From Silicimonas sp. (GTDB taxonomy: Bacteria > Pseudomonadota > Alphaproteobacteria > Rhodobacterales > Rhodobacteraceae): a stretch of DNA of 58,511 bases. Below the pieces are notes generated by a model. It saw only the letters and a list, made by a program, of their open reading frames with translations, did not search any database and was not told the DNA's origin. Made by a program: the position numbers and the translations under genes. The DNA lies in contig JAJEFO010000068.1 of the NCBI GenBank assembly GCA_022820365.1, positions 1 through 58,511 on the forward strand, given 5' to 3'. Positions 34,501 to 44,603 of this stretch are shown here, in pieces. Within the stretch, counting starts at the first letter, position 1; each line of letters begins with the position of its first letter.

Positions 34501-35988
34501 CTAGTTATCGCCTATGCCCTCATGCTGCCAGGGCCTGGCAAGGTTCGAGAACCGCGTGAAACGTCCGTCGAATGCCAGCTCCACCGTTCCGATGGGGCCG
34601 TGGCGCTGCTTGCCGATGATGATCTCCGCGCGGTTGTGGACCCGTTCCATGTCCTCCTGCCACTTCGCGATCTTCTCTTCGTCGTGGTCGCCGGGCTTCT
34701 CGCGTTCCTTGTAGTATTCCTCCCGAAACACGAACATCACCACATCCGCGTCCTGCTCGATCGACCCGGATTCCCGCAGGTCTGCGAGCAAGGGGCGCTT
34801 GTCCTCGCGGGATTCCACCTGGCGGCTCAGCTGGCTGAGCGCGATCACGGGAATCTCCAGCTCCTTGGCGATCGCCTTCAGGCTCTGCGTGATCTCCGAG
34901 ACCTCGTTGACCCGGCTGTCCCGGACGGTGGACGCCCGCACGAGCTGCAGGTAGTCGACGACCAGCGCGTCGAGCCCGTGCTCCCGCTTCAGCCGCCTCG
35001 CGCGCACGGCCAGCTGGCCGATGGGAAGGGCCGGCGTGTCGTCGATGTACAGCGGGCAGGCCTCGAGCCTCTTGGCAGCCTCGACGAACCTGCGGAACTC
35101 GGTCTCGTCCATGTCACCGCTCCGCACGCGCTCGGACGGTATTTCCGATGCCTCCGACAGGATGCGGGCGGCCAGCTGCTCGGCCGACATCTCCAGCGAG
35201 AAGAAGCCGACCACGCCGCCGTTGACCGTCTCCTCGCGGCCTTCGGGCGACGTCTCCCTGCGGTAGGCGCCGGCAATGCTGAACGCGATGTTCGTCGCCA
35301 GCGACGTCTTGCCCATCGACGGGCGCCCGGCAAGGATGAGCAGGTCCGACTTGTGCAGCCCGCCGATCCTCCTGTCGAGGTCCGCGAAGCCGGTGGAGAG
35401 GCCGGCCAGCCCTCCGTCCCGCTTGTAGGCGGCGCCCGCCACGTTCACGGCGGTCGTCAGGGCCGCCAGGAAGGACTGGAACCCGGTCGGGGACCCGCCC
35501 GACTCGGCCACTTCGTAAAGGGCCTGCTCGGCTTCCGAGATCTGCTCCGCGGGCTCCGTCGCGACGTCCACGCTCGCGGCCTTTTCCGTGATGTCCCTGC
35601 CGATCTGCATGAGCTCCCGCCGGATCGAGAAGTCGCGGATCATCTGCGCGTAGTCGCGCGCCGCGAAGGGCGAGATCGCGGACCCGGCCAGCTTGGCCAG
35701 GTACGCCGGCCCGCCAAGCTCCTTCAGTCCCGGATCGTCCTCAAGGAAGGCCTTCAGGGTGATCGGGGAGGCCAGCGTGTTCTTCGAGATGCGGCTCTTC
35801 GCCACCTCGAAGATCCGGGCATGCACCGGATCGTAGAAGTCCGTTGCGGAGACCAGGGCTGCAATGCGGTCGAAGACGTCGTTGTTGGTCAGGATCGCGC
35901 CCAGGAGCTGCTGCTCGGCCTCGACGTTTTGCGGCACGGATTCCTGCGTTTCCGCCCCTGCTTGCCTGATCTGGGTCACTTCGTTCAT
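34501..35988 (-). CDS. dnaB: replicative DNA helicase
   Basis: A 495-residue hexameric helicase that unwinds DNA ahead of the replication fork. The N-terminal helical domain (PQNVEAEQQLLGAILTNNDV) binds primase and loader. The RecA-like C-terminal domain has Walker A LAGRPSMGKTSLA, the segment FFSLEMSAEQLAARIL, Walker B ALVVDYLQL, and QSLKAIAKELEIPVIALSQL with RQVESREDKRPLLADLRESG and the arginine-finger region. No intein interrupts it. Compared with many DnaB proteins it carries a small insertion (EGREETVNGG) before the LEMS motif, which I associate with alphaproteobacterial versions. Upstream lie pyrE and pyrC; downstream is decayed DNA. Confidence 0.97.
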   Translation of the reverse strand: MNEVTQIRQAGAETQESVPQNVEAEQQLLGAILTNNDVFDRIAALVSATDFYDPVHARIFEVAKSRISKNTLASPITLKAFLEDDPGLKELGGPAYLAKLAGSAISPFAARDYAQMIRDFSIRRELMQIGRDITEKAASVDVATEPAEQISEAEQALYEVAESGGSPTGFQSFLAALTTAVNVAGAAYKRDGGLAGLSTGFADLDRRIGGLHKSDLLILAGRPSMGKTSLATNIAFSIAGAYRRETSPEGREETVNGGVVGFFSLEMSAEQLAARILSEASEIPSERVRSGDMDETEFRRFVEAAKRLEACPLYIDDTPALPIGQLAVRARRLKREHGLDALVVDYLQLVRASTVRDSRVNEVSEITQSLKAIAKELEIPVIALSQLSRQVESREDKRPLLADLRESGSIEQDADVVMFVFREEYYKEREKPGDHDEEKIAKWQEDMERVHNRAEIIIGKQRHGPIGTVELAFDGRFTRFSNLARPWQHEGIGDN

Positions 35989-36162
35989 GCCTGCCCTTGC
36001 CTCCGGTCACTATTGATTCGTCGAATGCCAGCGTATCTAACCAGTGCGCCCGCGCACGGTCGATCTGGAAATCATGTGGATTGCCTGTGGATGCGCAACG
36101 CGCCGCATCATATTGAGGCCAGCTGGGGGTCGAGGTCAATACCTGGTGTTCAAATTTGCCAA

Positions 36163-36855
36163 TCAGGCAGTGCGCGCTTCCTGCCATGCACGCGGGGCCG
36201 CAAGGAAGGACTCCACCTCCTTCAAGGTGTCGGCATCAAACTTGTTTCCGGCCTTGGCGGCCTCGAGAACGTCCTTCCAAGTGCATAAATGATGGAGTGC
36301 AACTCCATGATTTTCGAGCCGTTCCAATGTTCCCGGAAAGATCCCGTAGTAGAATATGACGGCGGTATGAGAGCAGGCGGCACCGGTCTCTCTGATGGCG
36401 TCGACAAAGGACAGTTTCGAGCCGCCGTCGGTTGTAAGATCCTCGACAAGGAGCACTCTATCCCCAGCCTCCATTACGCCCTCGATTCGCGCGTTCCGGC
36501 CGTGGCCCTTGGGTTTCTTGCGGATGTAGGTCATGGGCAGGCCGAGTCGTTCCGCAACAAGGGCGGCGAACGGAATGCCAGCGGTCTCTCCTCCGGCGAT
36601 ATTGTCAAAGGCATCGACCCCAGTGCGGCGCAAGACGCTCGCTGCCAGATAGTCCATGAGGCGGCTGCGAATGTCCGGGTAGGAGATCAGTTTCCTGCAA
36701 TCGATGTAGGTAGGTGAAGGCAGTCCGCTTGACAGCTTGAATGGCTCTTCAGCATTGAAGTGCACCGCATTGGCTTCCAGGAGCATCTCTGCGCTCTGCC
36801 GCGCGATTTCAGCATCATCGGGGCTGCTTGAGGAGATGAAGACCGTCGGGAACAT
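36163..36855 (-). CDS. pyrE: orotate phosphoribosyltransferase
   Basis: A 230-residue enzyme of pyrimidine synthesis that joins orotate and PRPP to give orotidine 5'-phosphate. Visible are [20 protein letters not shown] (substrate binding), [20 protein letters not shown], the catalytic-loop region [19 protein letters not shown], and the PRPP-binding motif [20 protein letters not shown]. The ATG at 36855 is preferred over a TTG five codons upstream. It lies next to pyrC (60 bases, same strand), so the two pathway steps are probably co-expressed. Confidence 0.95.
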   Translation of the reverse strand: MFPTVFISSSSPDDAEIARQSAEMLLEANAVHFNAEEPFKLSSGLPSPTYIDCRKLISYPDIRSRLMDYLAASVLRRTGVDAFDNIAGGETAGIPFAALVAERLGLPMTYIRKKPKGHGRNARIEGVMEAGDRVLLVEDLTTDGGSKLSFVDAIRETGAACSHTAVIFYYGIFPGTLERLENHGVALHHLCTWKDVLEAAKAGNKFDADTLKEVESFLAAPRAWQEARTA

Positions 36856-36915
36856 TTTTTTGCCTCGCAACTCGGTTTCACTGGATGTGTCGTCCGATTC
36901 GGACGGAACCGGCGA

Positions 36916-37959
36916 TCATGGCGCGACTCGCCAATGGACCGGCGTGCCGGGATTGAAGACCGTCACCGGGCCCGCATCGGTCCGCACTTCCTTGGGGAAC
37001 TCGACCGGATCTCCCTTACGCAGCGTGATCTCGGCATCGTTTCGGGGAAGCCCGTAGAAGCTTGCCCCGTGAATCGAGACAAATCCTTCCAGCCGATCCA
37101 GGGCGTCGGCTTCGTCGAAGACCTCCGCCAGGCACGCGAGCGCAACGGGTGCCGTGAAGCATCCGGCGCATCCGCACGCACTCTCCTTTGCTTCGGTTGC
37201 GTGAGGTGCGCTGTCGGTTCCCAGGAAAAATGCCGGGTTGCCGCACGTGGCGGCCTTGACCAGCGCCGGTCGGTGGGTGCCGCGCTTCAGGATCGGCAGG
37301 CAATAGAAATGCGGGCGGATTCCGCCCGCCAGCATGTCGTTCCGGTCGAGCATCAGGTGCTGGACGGTGATGGTCGCACCGAGGTCGCCGTCTCCTTCGG
37401 TCGCATAGTCGGCGGCCTCGGCGGTCGTTATGTGCTCCATCACGACGCGCAGGCCAGGCGTTTTGCGACGAATCGGGTCGAGCACCTCGTCGATGAAGGC
37501 CGCTTCACGATCAAAGATGTCGACCTCTGGGCGTGTCACCTCGCCGTGGACGCAAAGCGGCAATCTGATCTCGGCCATCATTTCGAGGACGCCTCGGATC
37601 TTGTTGAAGTCGCGCACCCCGTCTGCGGAATTCGTGGTGGCTCCCGCTGGATACAGCTTGACCGCCTTGACGAGCCCGCTTTCGGCCGCAGCCTTCACGT
37701 CGGCCGGATTCGTGTCCTCGGTCAGATAGAGCGTCATCAGCGGCTCGAATTCGGAACCCTTTGGCAGGGCTGCCAGGATGCGGTCGCGGTAGGAGGCGGC
37801 ATCGCGCGCCGTGACGACCGGCGGCGAGAGATTCGGCATGATGATGGCGCGGGCGAAGTGTGCAGTGGAGCAGGGCAGGACGCCCTTCATCATGGCGCCG
37901 TCGCGCAGGTGCAGATGCCAGTCATCTGGCCGCCTGATGGTCAACGTGGCGCCATTCAT
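36916..37959 (-). CDS. pyrC: dihydroorotase
   Basis: A 347-residue zinc amidohydrolase of the short (class II, E. coli-like) type that interconverts carbamoyl aspartate and dihydroorotate. Metal motifs are [11 protein letters not shown] (His-x-His), the carboxylated Lys in [18 protein letters not shown] and MEHITT (His ligands), and FLGTDSAPH with the catalytic Asp. Length is typical. It is first in the pyrC-pyrE pair and divergent, by 86 bases, from a small membrane-protein gene. Confidence 0.96.
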   Translation of the reverse strand: MNGATLTIRRPDDWHLHLRDGAMMKGVLPCSTAHFARAIIMPNLSPPVVTARDAASYRDRILAALPKGSEFEPLMTLYLTEDTNPADVKAAAESGLVKAVKLYPAGATTNSADGVRDFNKIRGVLEMMAEIRLPLCVHGEVTRPEVDIFDREAAFIDEVLDPIRRKTPGLRVVMEHITTAEAADYATEGDGDLGATITVQHLMLDRNDMLAGGIRPHFYCLPILKRGTHRPALVKAATCGNPAFFLGTDSAPHATEAKESACGCAGCFTAPVALACLAEVFDEADALDRLEGFVSIHGASFYGLPRNDAEITLRKGDPVEFPKEVRTDAGPVTVFNPGTPVHWRVAP

Positions 37960-38045
37960 GCCCTTCCTCTATCGGAACGGGTGCCGGCGTGCCAGAGTCT
38001 CGAAATCTGACGAGAATCGGTTAGGATTGTCTTCGGAAGACGCAA

Positions 38046-38348
38046 ATGGGTGAAATGATGCTGGTGGCATTTCTCTTGGGACTGGCAGCGGGCTGGGGAG
38101 CCACTCATGCCGAAGACCATGCAAAGTGGCTGTTGTCGCTGACCTTCTCGATCAACGAGGACTTGATCAAGGCGGTCGAACTGCGCGCGACCGCGCTCGC
38201 GGGATGCGTATTTCTGGCGGCGGTCGCATCGTGGCTGGTGTCGGAGGATCATGCCGTGCCGTTGGCAATTGGCGTGCTCGTCGGCGTCTTGCTGCCACGC
38301 CTTCAGGAACGCGTTCGTGCCGCAAGGACACCCGACTACGATAGTTGA
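38046..38348 (+). CDS. small hypothetical membrane protein
   Basis: A 100-residue ORF with a hydrophobic N-terminal segment (MMLVAFLLGLAAGWGATHAE) and a second hydrophobic region of one or two helices (TALAGCVFLAAVASWLV and AVPLAIGVLVGVLLPRL), ending in a basic tail. GGAAG lies a few bases before the ATG; an ATG three codons later is possible. The clear helix pattern and the divergent position relative to pyrC make it likely real. I do not recognise the family and cannot suggest a function. Confidence 0.55.
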   Translation: MGEMMLVAFLLGLAAGWGATHAEDHAKWLLSLTFSINEDLIKAVELRATALAGCVFLAAVASWLVSEDHAVPLAIGVLVGVLLPRLQERVRAARTPDYDS

Positions 38349-38516
38349 GGTGACACCGGCGGCAGGCGGCGACCATGTTTGACGGGAGCGCATTCGGGTC
38401 TTGCAGACCGGCGGCGCATCGCGTTCATGCTGGACTTGCAAGTTCAGGCTGAACGGTCGGCGTCGAGTCCTTGACGGTTCGACCGGACCTTTTGGGCGGG
38501 TCGTGGTGGGGTCGAC

Positions 38517-39737
38517 TCAGAAAAACGCCTGCAATCCGGTTTGTGCCCTGCCAAGAATCAGCGCGTGAATGTCATGCGTGCCTTCGTAGGTATTCACCGT
38601 CTCCAGGTTCATTGCATGGCGAATGACCTGAAACTCCTCCGAAATCCCGTTGCCGCCATGCATGTCGCGCGCCATGCGGGCGATGTCGAGCGCCTTGCCG
38701 CAGTTGTTGCGCTTCAGGATCGAGATCATCTCGGGAGCGGCACGGCCTTCATCCATCAGCCGGCCGACCCGCAGCGTTCCCTGAAGTCCGAGCGCAATTT
38801 CGGTCTGCATGTCTGCCAGCTTCTTCTGAAACAGCTGTGTGGCCGCAATCGGCCTGCCGAACTGCTTGCGGACAAGTCCGTATTGCCGCGCTGCCGTCCA
38901 GCAGAACTCGGCAGCTCCCAAAACGCCCCAGGCGATACTGTAGCGCGCGCGATTCAGGCACCCAAACGGACCCTTGAGCCCCTCGACATCGGGCAGGAGC
39001 GCCTCTTCGCCGACTTCGACGTCGTCGAGCACGATCTCTCCGGTCACGCTCGCTCTCAATGACTGCTTCCCCTCGATCTTCGAGGTCGACAGTCCCCTTG
39101 TGCCCTTTTCGAGCACGAAGCCTCGAATCTTGCCGCCGTGGGCGTCAGACTTTGCCCAAACGACGAAAACATCGGCGATCGGGGAGTTTGATATCCAGGT
39201 CTTTGAACCGTTCAGCCGATAGTAGCCGCCAGCCATTTCGGCTCGGGTCTTCATCGCAGCCGGATCGGAGCCCGCTTCCGCCTCGGTCAGGCCGAAGCAG
39301 CCGATGAGGCTGCCTGCGGCGAGGCCGGGAAGATACTTCTCGCGCTGTGCGTCCGTGCCGTAGGCGAATATTGGATACATCACCAGCGAAGACTGGACCG
39401 ACATCATGGAACGGTAGCCGGAATCGATTCGCTCGATTTCACGGGCCACGAGCCCATAGGTCACATAACTGGAGCCAAGACCGCCGAACTTTTCGGGAAT
39501 CGTGATGCCCAGCAGTCCGGCCTCACCCATCTCCGCCACGACTTCCGGTTCCACACGCTCCTCGGCGTAGGCTGCCCGAATGCGGTGTGCGAGACGGCCG
39601 TCCGCGAATGCACGAGCCGCCTCGGCCAGCATGCGCTCGTCTTCGGTCAACTGGTCGGCGAGGCGAAACGGGTCCTCCCATGCAAATTCCGAGAGATCCG
39701 GTGCGTCCTTGGCCTCGATCCTGTCCTGCGCGTTCAT
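38517..39737 (-). CDS. gcdH: glutaryl-CoA dehydrogenase
   Basis: A 406-residue acyl-CoA dehydrogenase that oxidatively decarboxylates glutaryl-CoA to crotonyl-CoA in lysine and tryptophan breakdown. The flavoprotein passes electrons to ETF. Features: an extended N-terminus typical of GcdH ([20 protein letters not shown]), [56 protein letters not shown], and the C-terminal [20 protein letters not shown] with the catalytic Glu. Arg in [13 protein letters not shown] and the short [12 protein letters not shown] segment match the GcdH subgroup. It lies 46 bases downstream of infC, likely by proximity only. Confidence 0.93.
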   Translation of the reverse strand: MNAQDRIEAKDAPDLSEFAWEDPFRLADQLTEDERMLAEAARAFADGRLAHRIRAAYAEERVEPEVVAEMGEAGLLGITIPEKFGGLGSSYVTYGLVAREIERIDSGYRSMMSVQSSLVMYPIFAYGTDAQREKYLPGLAAGSLIGCFGLTEAEAGSDPAAMKTRAEMAGGYYRLNGSKTWISNSPIADVFVVWAKSDAHGGKIRGFVLEKGTRGLSTSKIEGKQSLRASVTGEIVLDDVEVGEEALLPDVEGLKGPFGCLNRARYSIAWGVLGAAEFCWTAARQYGLVRKQFGRPIAATQLFQKKLADMQTEIALGLQGTLRVGRLMDEGRAAPEMISILKRNNCGKALDIARMARDMHGGNGISEEFQVIRHAMNLETVNTYEGTHDIHALILGRAQTGLQAFF

Positions 39738-39783
39738 GCCCGGATCCTTCCTGCGGCCAGCATACGCGGAGCGGCAGCCCCAA

Positions 39784-40326
<543 letters not shown>

Positions 40327-40537
40327 GGTGATGCGTCCTTTTCTTGTTGCTACAGGTGCACGAAATTATGTCCGGACTAGAGGGGATTCAACCAGATTTG
40401 CAAGACAAAACGGCGCACGCAGCTGCAGTTTCCTGCCGCCCCGTTGCAAGTCTTCGCACTCGCCCGGAGAGATGGTCTTTCAGCCGGGTCTTGATCGAGG
40501 GCCGGGCGTGCCGACAAAGGCAGGCCCGAATCAGGCC

Positions 40538-41374
40538 TCATATGCCGTCGCCCACAAAGGCCTTTTCGACAACGTAGTGCTTTGGATCGCTGTTCGCGCC
40601 CTCTTCAAGCCCGAAATCCTCAAGAACGGCCTTCATGTCCTTGATGAAGTCGAACGACCCGCAGACCATGCCACGGTCCCTGTCTGGGCTGACGCCGTCG
40701 ATGGCCAGGTCGGTGAGAACCTTGCCCGACATGAGGTTGTCGGTGATCCTGCCCATGGTCGGGCTGCGTTCTCGCGTGGTCGAGGGGTAGTATCTCAGCC
40801 GGTCCGCAAAGCCTTCGCCGATGAGCTCGGCAAGCAGGTCGTCGGTGCGGACGCTCTCGATCAGCTCGCGGCCATAGTCCAGTTCTGCCACATCGCGGCA
40901 TGTGTGCATCAGGATGACTTCGCCGTAACGTTCATAGGTGTCCGGATCCCGCACCAGCGAGGCAAAAGGCGCGATGCCGGTTCCGGTCGCAAAGAGCCAG
41001 AGGCGGCTACCGGGGAGCAGCGCGTCAAGAACCAGCGTTCCGACAGGCTTGGTGCGAAGGATGATCTGCTCTCCTTCCCTTACATGCTGGAGCCGTGAGG
41101 TCAGTGGACCGTCTGGAACCTTGATCGAATAGAATTCCAGCTCGTCGTCCCATGCAGGAGAGGCAATGGAATAGGCACGAAGAAGGGGCTTGCCATTTTC
41201 CCCCAAGAGCCCAAGCATCACGAATTCGCCAGAGCGAAAGCGCAGGGATGCCGGCCGGGTCACGCGGAAGGAGAACAGCCGATCCGTCCAGTGCCGGACA
41301 TGTGTCACGGTCTGGGCGTCGGGCAGCGTTACCGTCTTGGCATTCACAGTGGTTACGGGCATCTGGTCGGTCAT
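40538..41374 (-). CDS. fpr: ferredoxin/flavodoxin-NADP+ reductase
   Basis: A 278-residue FAD enzyme exchanging electrons between NADP(H) and ferredoxin or flavodoxin. FAD-binding motif RAYSIASPAWDDELEFYSIK, then the pyrophosphate-side GPLTSRLQHVREGEQI, the NADP-binding LWLFATGTGIAPFASLVRDP, YGEVILMHTCR, and GMVCGSFDFIKDMKAVLEDF. The C-terminus ends HYVVEKAFVGDGI, the tail of the bacterial subclass. It lies 63 bases downstream of the DUF934 gene on the same strand. In this context it may supply reductant for the assimilatory sulfite reductase encoded in the same direction, as well as general NADPH balance. An ATG four codons in is an alternative start. Confidence 0.95.
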   Translation of the reverse strand: MTDQMPVTTVNAKTVTLPDAQTVTHVRHWTDRLFSFRVTRPASLRFRSGEFVMLGLLGENGKPLLRAYSIASPAWDDELEFYSIKVPDGPLTSRLQHVREGEQIILRTKPVGTLVLDALLPGSRLWLFATGTGIAPFASLVRDPDTYERYGEVILMHTCRDVAELDYGRELIESVRTDDLLAELIGEGFADRLRYYPSTTRERSPTMGRITDNLMSGKVLTDLAIDGVSPDRDRGMVCGSFDFIKDMKAVLEDFGLEEGANSDPKHYVVEKAFVGDGI

Positions 41375-41437
41375 GGCATTTGCGCCGGTTGCATCGGCGT
41401 CCCTTCCTAATGATTGCGTTGGGTGGAGTAAACGGCC

Positions 41438-41851
41438 TTATGTGCGCAGCCGGGCCTGGTAGTCGTGGGACCGCCAGCTTGACCGCCGCAGCCATTGTTC
41501 CTCGGGCTGACGGGTTGCAAGCTCTTCATCGATCTCGACTTCGTCGAAGCCCGCGCGACGCGCCATAGCGTATTGATCCGCAATCACGTGGCCGCTCGCT
41601 CGAATGCGGCCGCCGTATCCCATCAGCCGCAGGACGCGGGCAATTGTGAATCCGCGTCCGTCAGCGAACTCCGGGAAATTCACTCGAATCAGGTCGATGG
41701 CATGCAAGTGATCGCTCAGTGTCGTCGGATCAGCATCCGAGGCGAGTTCCACGGCAAGTCCTGCCTGGCCAGCCGGAAGTTGGTCGGGCGGCACAAAGTC
41801 CCAGTCCCGCTCTTCCGTGCGAAACCCGCTGTCCGTCACCAGAATCGTCAT
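41438..41851 (-). CDS. DUF934 protein of the sulfur-assimilation operon
   Basis: A 137-residue protein with MTILVTDSGFRTEERDWDFV, VNFPEFADGRGFTIARVLR and MGYGGRIRASGHVIADQYAM, the hallmarks of DUF934, which accompanies assimilatory sulfate or sulfite reductase genes in proteobacteria. Its precise role is unknown; an accessory function for the reductases is usually assumed. Its ATG overlaps the cysH stop by four bases (ATGA), indicating translational coupling, so it is the fifth gene of the cys operon. Confidence 0.92.
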   Translation of the reverse strand: MTILVTDSGFRTEERDWDFVPPDQLPAGQAGLAVELASDADPTTLSDHLHAIDLIRVNFPEFADGRGFTIARVLRLMGYGGRIRASGHVIADQYAMARRAGFDEVEIDEELATRQPEEQWLRRSSWRSHDYQARLRT

Positions 41852-42600
41852 GAGAACTCTCCTGTCGGCCCCTTGCGGTGCATCCGACCCTCGAAGAAGT
41901 GAATCCCGCACTCGTCCTTGTCGTGTCCTCGCCAGCGTCCGGCGCGCAGGTCCTCTCCCGGTGCGACGCGCGTCGTGCAAGGACGGCATCCAAGCGACGG
42001 AAAGCCCCTTGCGACGAGAGAGTGGCGTGGCAAGCGGTTGTTGCTGATGTAGTCCTGCACGTCCGAAGTCGACCAATGCGCGAGCGGGTTGACCTTGATC
42101 CGTGCGCGGCCGTCCGCCTCGAAGAAATCCAGTTCCGTCCGCTGGCCTCCCTGATACCGCTTGCGACCCGTCACCCATGTGTCGAATCCGGCCAGTGCGA
42201 CTTTCAGCGGCTCGGTCTTGCGCAAGTGGCAGCAGGCATCGGGATCGCGGCGATGCAGGTTGCTGCCTGGATCGTCCCGAAACACGGATTCCCGATCCGG
42301 ACGGATCACGCGAACATCTGTGAGCCTGAGATGCCGGGCGACCTCGCGCTGGTATGCCAGCGTTTCCGGAAACAGCATTTCGGTGTCAACGAAGAGGACG
42401 GGGGTTGTCCGGTCGATGACGCTGACCATGTGCAGGAGCACGACGGCCTCCGCGCCGAACGACGAGACAAGGGCTGCGTTGCCCATCTCGGGGTCGTGAA
42501 GGGCATACGCCAGAACTTCCGCCGCCGCATGATGCGCGAATCGGCGATTCAGTTCAGCCGCGCGCTCAGCGGGCGGGGCGAGGGGGGCTTCAAGCGGCAT
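41848..42600 (-). CDS. cysH: adenylyl/phosphoadenylyl-sulfate reductase
   Basis: A 250-residue assimilatory reductase that produces sulfite from adenylyl sulfate (APS) or PAPS. The PP-loop-like region SSFGAEAVVLLHMVS and FVDTEMLFPETLAYQ is present. The iron-sulfur signature of the APS-using, plant/bacterial type is complete: the Cys pair in DACCHLRKTEPL and the second pair in LGCRPCTTRV. The catalytic Cys lies in the C-terminal DECGIH. The paired cysteines favour APS as substrate. The start at 42600 overlaps the cysI 3' end by 11 bases; the downstream overlap with DUF934 is four bases. Confidence 0.94.
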   Translation of the reverse strand: MPLEAPLAPPAERAAELNRRFAHHAAAEVLAYALHDPEMGNAALVSSFGAEAVVLLHMVSVIDRTTPVLFVDTEMLFPETLAYQREVARHLRLTDVRVIRPDRESVFRDDPGSNLHRRDPDACCHLRKTEPLKVALAGFDTWVTGRKRYQGGQRTELDFFEADGRARIKVNPLAHWSTSDVQDYISNNRLPRHSLVARGFPSLGCRPCTTRVAPGEDLRAGRWRGHDKDECGIHFFEGRMHRKGPTGEFS

Positions 42601-44260
42601 GGGCGTCCACCCGTTCCGGATACAGGGCCGCCTTGAAAGGCCCGATCCCAAGCCGCCGGTATGTCTGGAGGAAGCTCTCCCCCTTGCTGCCGCGCAGGTC
42701 GAGATAGGCGTGGACCAGCCGTTCGATGGCGGGCACGATCTCTTCCGCCGAGAAACCGGGTCCGGCACGTTCGCCGATCGCCGCCGTTTCGGTCCCGTCG
42801 CCGCCGAGCGTGATCTGGTAGTTTTCCACGCCGGCCCGGTCGAGGCCGAGTATTCCGATGTGTCCCACGTGATGGTGCCCGCAGGCGTTTATGCATCCCG
42901 AGATCTTGATCTTCAGATCCCCGATCTCGTGTTCAAGCTTCAAGTCGTCGAATCGTTGCGCAATTTCCTGCGCAATCGGAATCGAGCGCGCGGTCGCCAA
43001 GACGCAATAATCCATTCCCGGACACGCAATGATGTCCGAGATCAGTCCGACATTGGCGGTGGCCAGCCCGTGCTTCCTGAGAACCGAATGCACCTCGGGA
43101 AGATCCGACTTGTGCACGTGGGGCAGGATGACGTTCTGCTCGTGACTGATGCGCAACTCGTCATGGCCGAAACGCTCGGCGAGATCCGCCAGGGCGCGCA
43201 TCTGGTCGGATGTCGCATCCCCCGGCGTCGCACCATGCACCTTCAGCGAGACGGTGACGATCGCGTAGCCTTCGGCCTTGTGAGGGGCAAGGTTGGTATC
43301 GGTCCATGACCGAAAGGCTGGATCAGCCTCCCGCGCCGCGTCGTATTGGCCCAGGGGTGCCGACCGGAACGCGGGGGGCGCAAAGGCCTGTTCGATGCGT
43401 GCCAGCATCGCTAGGTCCGCCCCACCGAACTGCGATCTCAATTGTTCGAACCGGGTGTCCACGCGGTTTCGGAATTCGTCCAGGCCGGTTTCTGCAACCG
43501 TGATCTTGATTCGCGCCTTGTACTTGTTGTCCCGCCGTCCGAGTGCGTTGTACACGCTGACGATGGATTCAAGGTAAGGCAGCAGGTCGGTGCGCGGCAG
43601 GAACTCCCGGATGACCTTGCCGATCATGGGAGTCCGCCCGAGGCCGCCGCCGACAATGACTTCGAAGCCGGGTTCTCCAGTCTCGTTCCGGATCATTCGC
43701 AGTCCGATGTCATGGGCGCGTGTCACGGCCCGGTCGTTTGGCGAACCGGTGACGGCGATCTTGAATTTCCTGGGAAGGAACTGGAATTCCGGATGGTCGG
43801 TCGACCATTGGCGTATCAGTTCCGCCACGGGCCGCGGATCCGCGATCTCGTCGGCGGCGGCACCCGCGAAATGGTCGGCCGTGACGTTTCGGATCGTGTT
43901 GCCGCTCGTCTGAATCGCATGCATCTCGACGTCTGCGAGCGCATCCAGGATGTCGGGAGTGTCAGCCAGCCTTGGCCAGTTGAACTGAATGTTCTGACGT
44001 GTCGTGAAGTGGCCGTACCCCTTGTCCCAGTCCTCCGCGATCATCGCAAGCTGCCGCATCTGCCTGGAATTGAGCGTCCCGTACGGTATCGCGACGCGCA
44101 GCATGTAGGCGTGCAGCTGCAGGTACAAGCCGTTCATCAGGCGGAGCGGCTTGAATTCGTCCTCGGTCAGGTTGCCGTCGATCCGGCGTTCGACCTGGGC
44201 TCGAAACTGCGCAACGCGCTCCCGCACGAAGGCGTCGTCGAAATCTGAATACTGATACAT
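42590..44260 (-). CDS. cysI: assimilatory sulfite reductase, hemoprotein (nitrite/sulfite reductase family)
   Basis: A 556-residue siroheme-4Fe-4S enzyme reducing sulfite to sulfide by six electrons. Two ferredoxin-like and two catalytic repeats are visible: LYLQLHAYMLRVAIPYGTLN, YGHFTTRQNIQFNWP with the siroheme-binding basic residues, RNVTADHFAG, and FKIAVTGSPNDRA. The cofactor Cys are ACPGMDYC (C-x5-C) and SGCINACGHHHVG (C-x3-C). Nitrite and sulfite reductases share this fold; the cysG-cysI-cysH operon makes sulfite the substrate. The ATG at 44260 overlaps nothing but follows the DUF2849 stop closely. The frame is open further upstream into that gene. Confidence 0.95.
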   Translation of the reverse strand: MYQYSDFDDAFVRERVAQFRAQVERRIDGNLTEDEFKPLRLMNGLYLQLHAYMLRVAIPYGTLNSRQMRQLAMIAEDWDKGYGHFTTRQNIQFNWPRLADTPDILDALADVEMHAIQTSGNTIRNVTADHFAGAAADEIADPRPVAELIRQWSTDHPEFQFLPRKFKIAVTGSPNDRAVTRAHDIGLRMIRNETGEPGFEVIVGGGLGRTPMIGKVIREFLPRTDLLPYLESIVSVYNALGRRDNKYKARIKITVAETGLDEFRNRVDTRFEQLRSQFGGADLAMLARIEQAFAPPAFRSAPLGQYDAAREADPAFRSWTDTNLAPHKAEGYAIVTVSLKVHGATPGDATSDQMRALADLAERFGHDELRISHEQNVILPHVHKSDLPEVHSVLRKHGLATANVGLISDIIACPGMDYCVLATARSIPIAQEIAQRFDDLKLEHEIGDLKIKISGCINACGHHHVGHIGILGLDRAGVENYQITLGGDGTETAAIGERAGPGFSAEEIVPAIERLVHAYLDLRGSKGESFLQTYRRLGIGPFKAALYPERVDAHAA

Positions 44261-44264
44261 TGGC

Positions 44265-44603
44265 TCATGCCTCTTCGAAGTTGCTTGCCGGGGCGACGGC
44301 CTGTTCCTGCTGCTGCTTGCCATGGAAGTAGTTTGAGGGACCCTTCGTTCGCAGCGTTTCGCGAAAATGAACGGGAATCGGGCCGCTTTTGCTCGGCGCG
44401 GCGTCGGCCAGATAGGCCCCGACGACAAGATCGGGTTGCGAGATTGCAAAGAGAAGCCGATCCTCGGCGACCGCCTCGTCCTCGATGAGTTCGGCTTCCG
44501 ACATGTTGCGTGTCCAGCGGTCGTCGGCGGTCAGCCAAACCGTGTCTCCTTCAAGAAGCGAACTGGCAGTGACGACCTTCGGTGAATGACGGTGACGGCT
44601 CAT
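44265..44603 (-). CDS. DUF2849 protein of the sulfur-assimilation operon
   Basis: A 112-residue protein with VVTASSLLEGDTVWLTADDR, IEDEAVAEDRLLFA and LVVGAYLADA, matching DUF2849, a family found almost only between cysG and cysI in alphaproteobacteria. Function is not known; position suggests a role with siroheme or the sulfite reductase. Its start overlaps the cysG stop by four bases, and cysI begins four bases after its stop, so it is translationally coupled to both. Confidence 0.9.
   Translation of the reverse strand: MSRHRHSPKVVTASSLLEGDTVWLTADDRWTRNMSEAELIEDEAVAEDRLLFAISQPDLVVGAYLADAAPSKSGPIPVHFRETLRTKGPSNYFHGKQQQEQAVAPASNFEEA

Noticed and set aside
34264-36288. 674-codon plus-strand frame opposite dnaB
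   Set aside because: Antisense shadow of dnaB with an Arg/Gly/Asp-rich, low-information translation.
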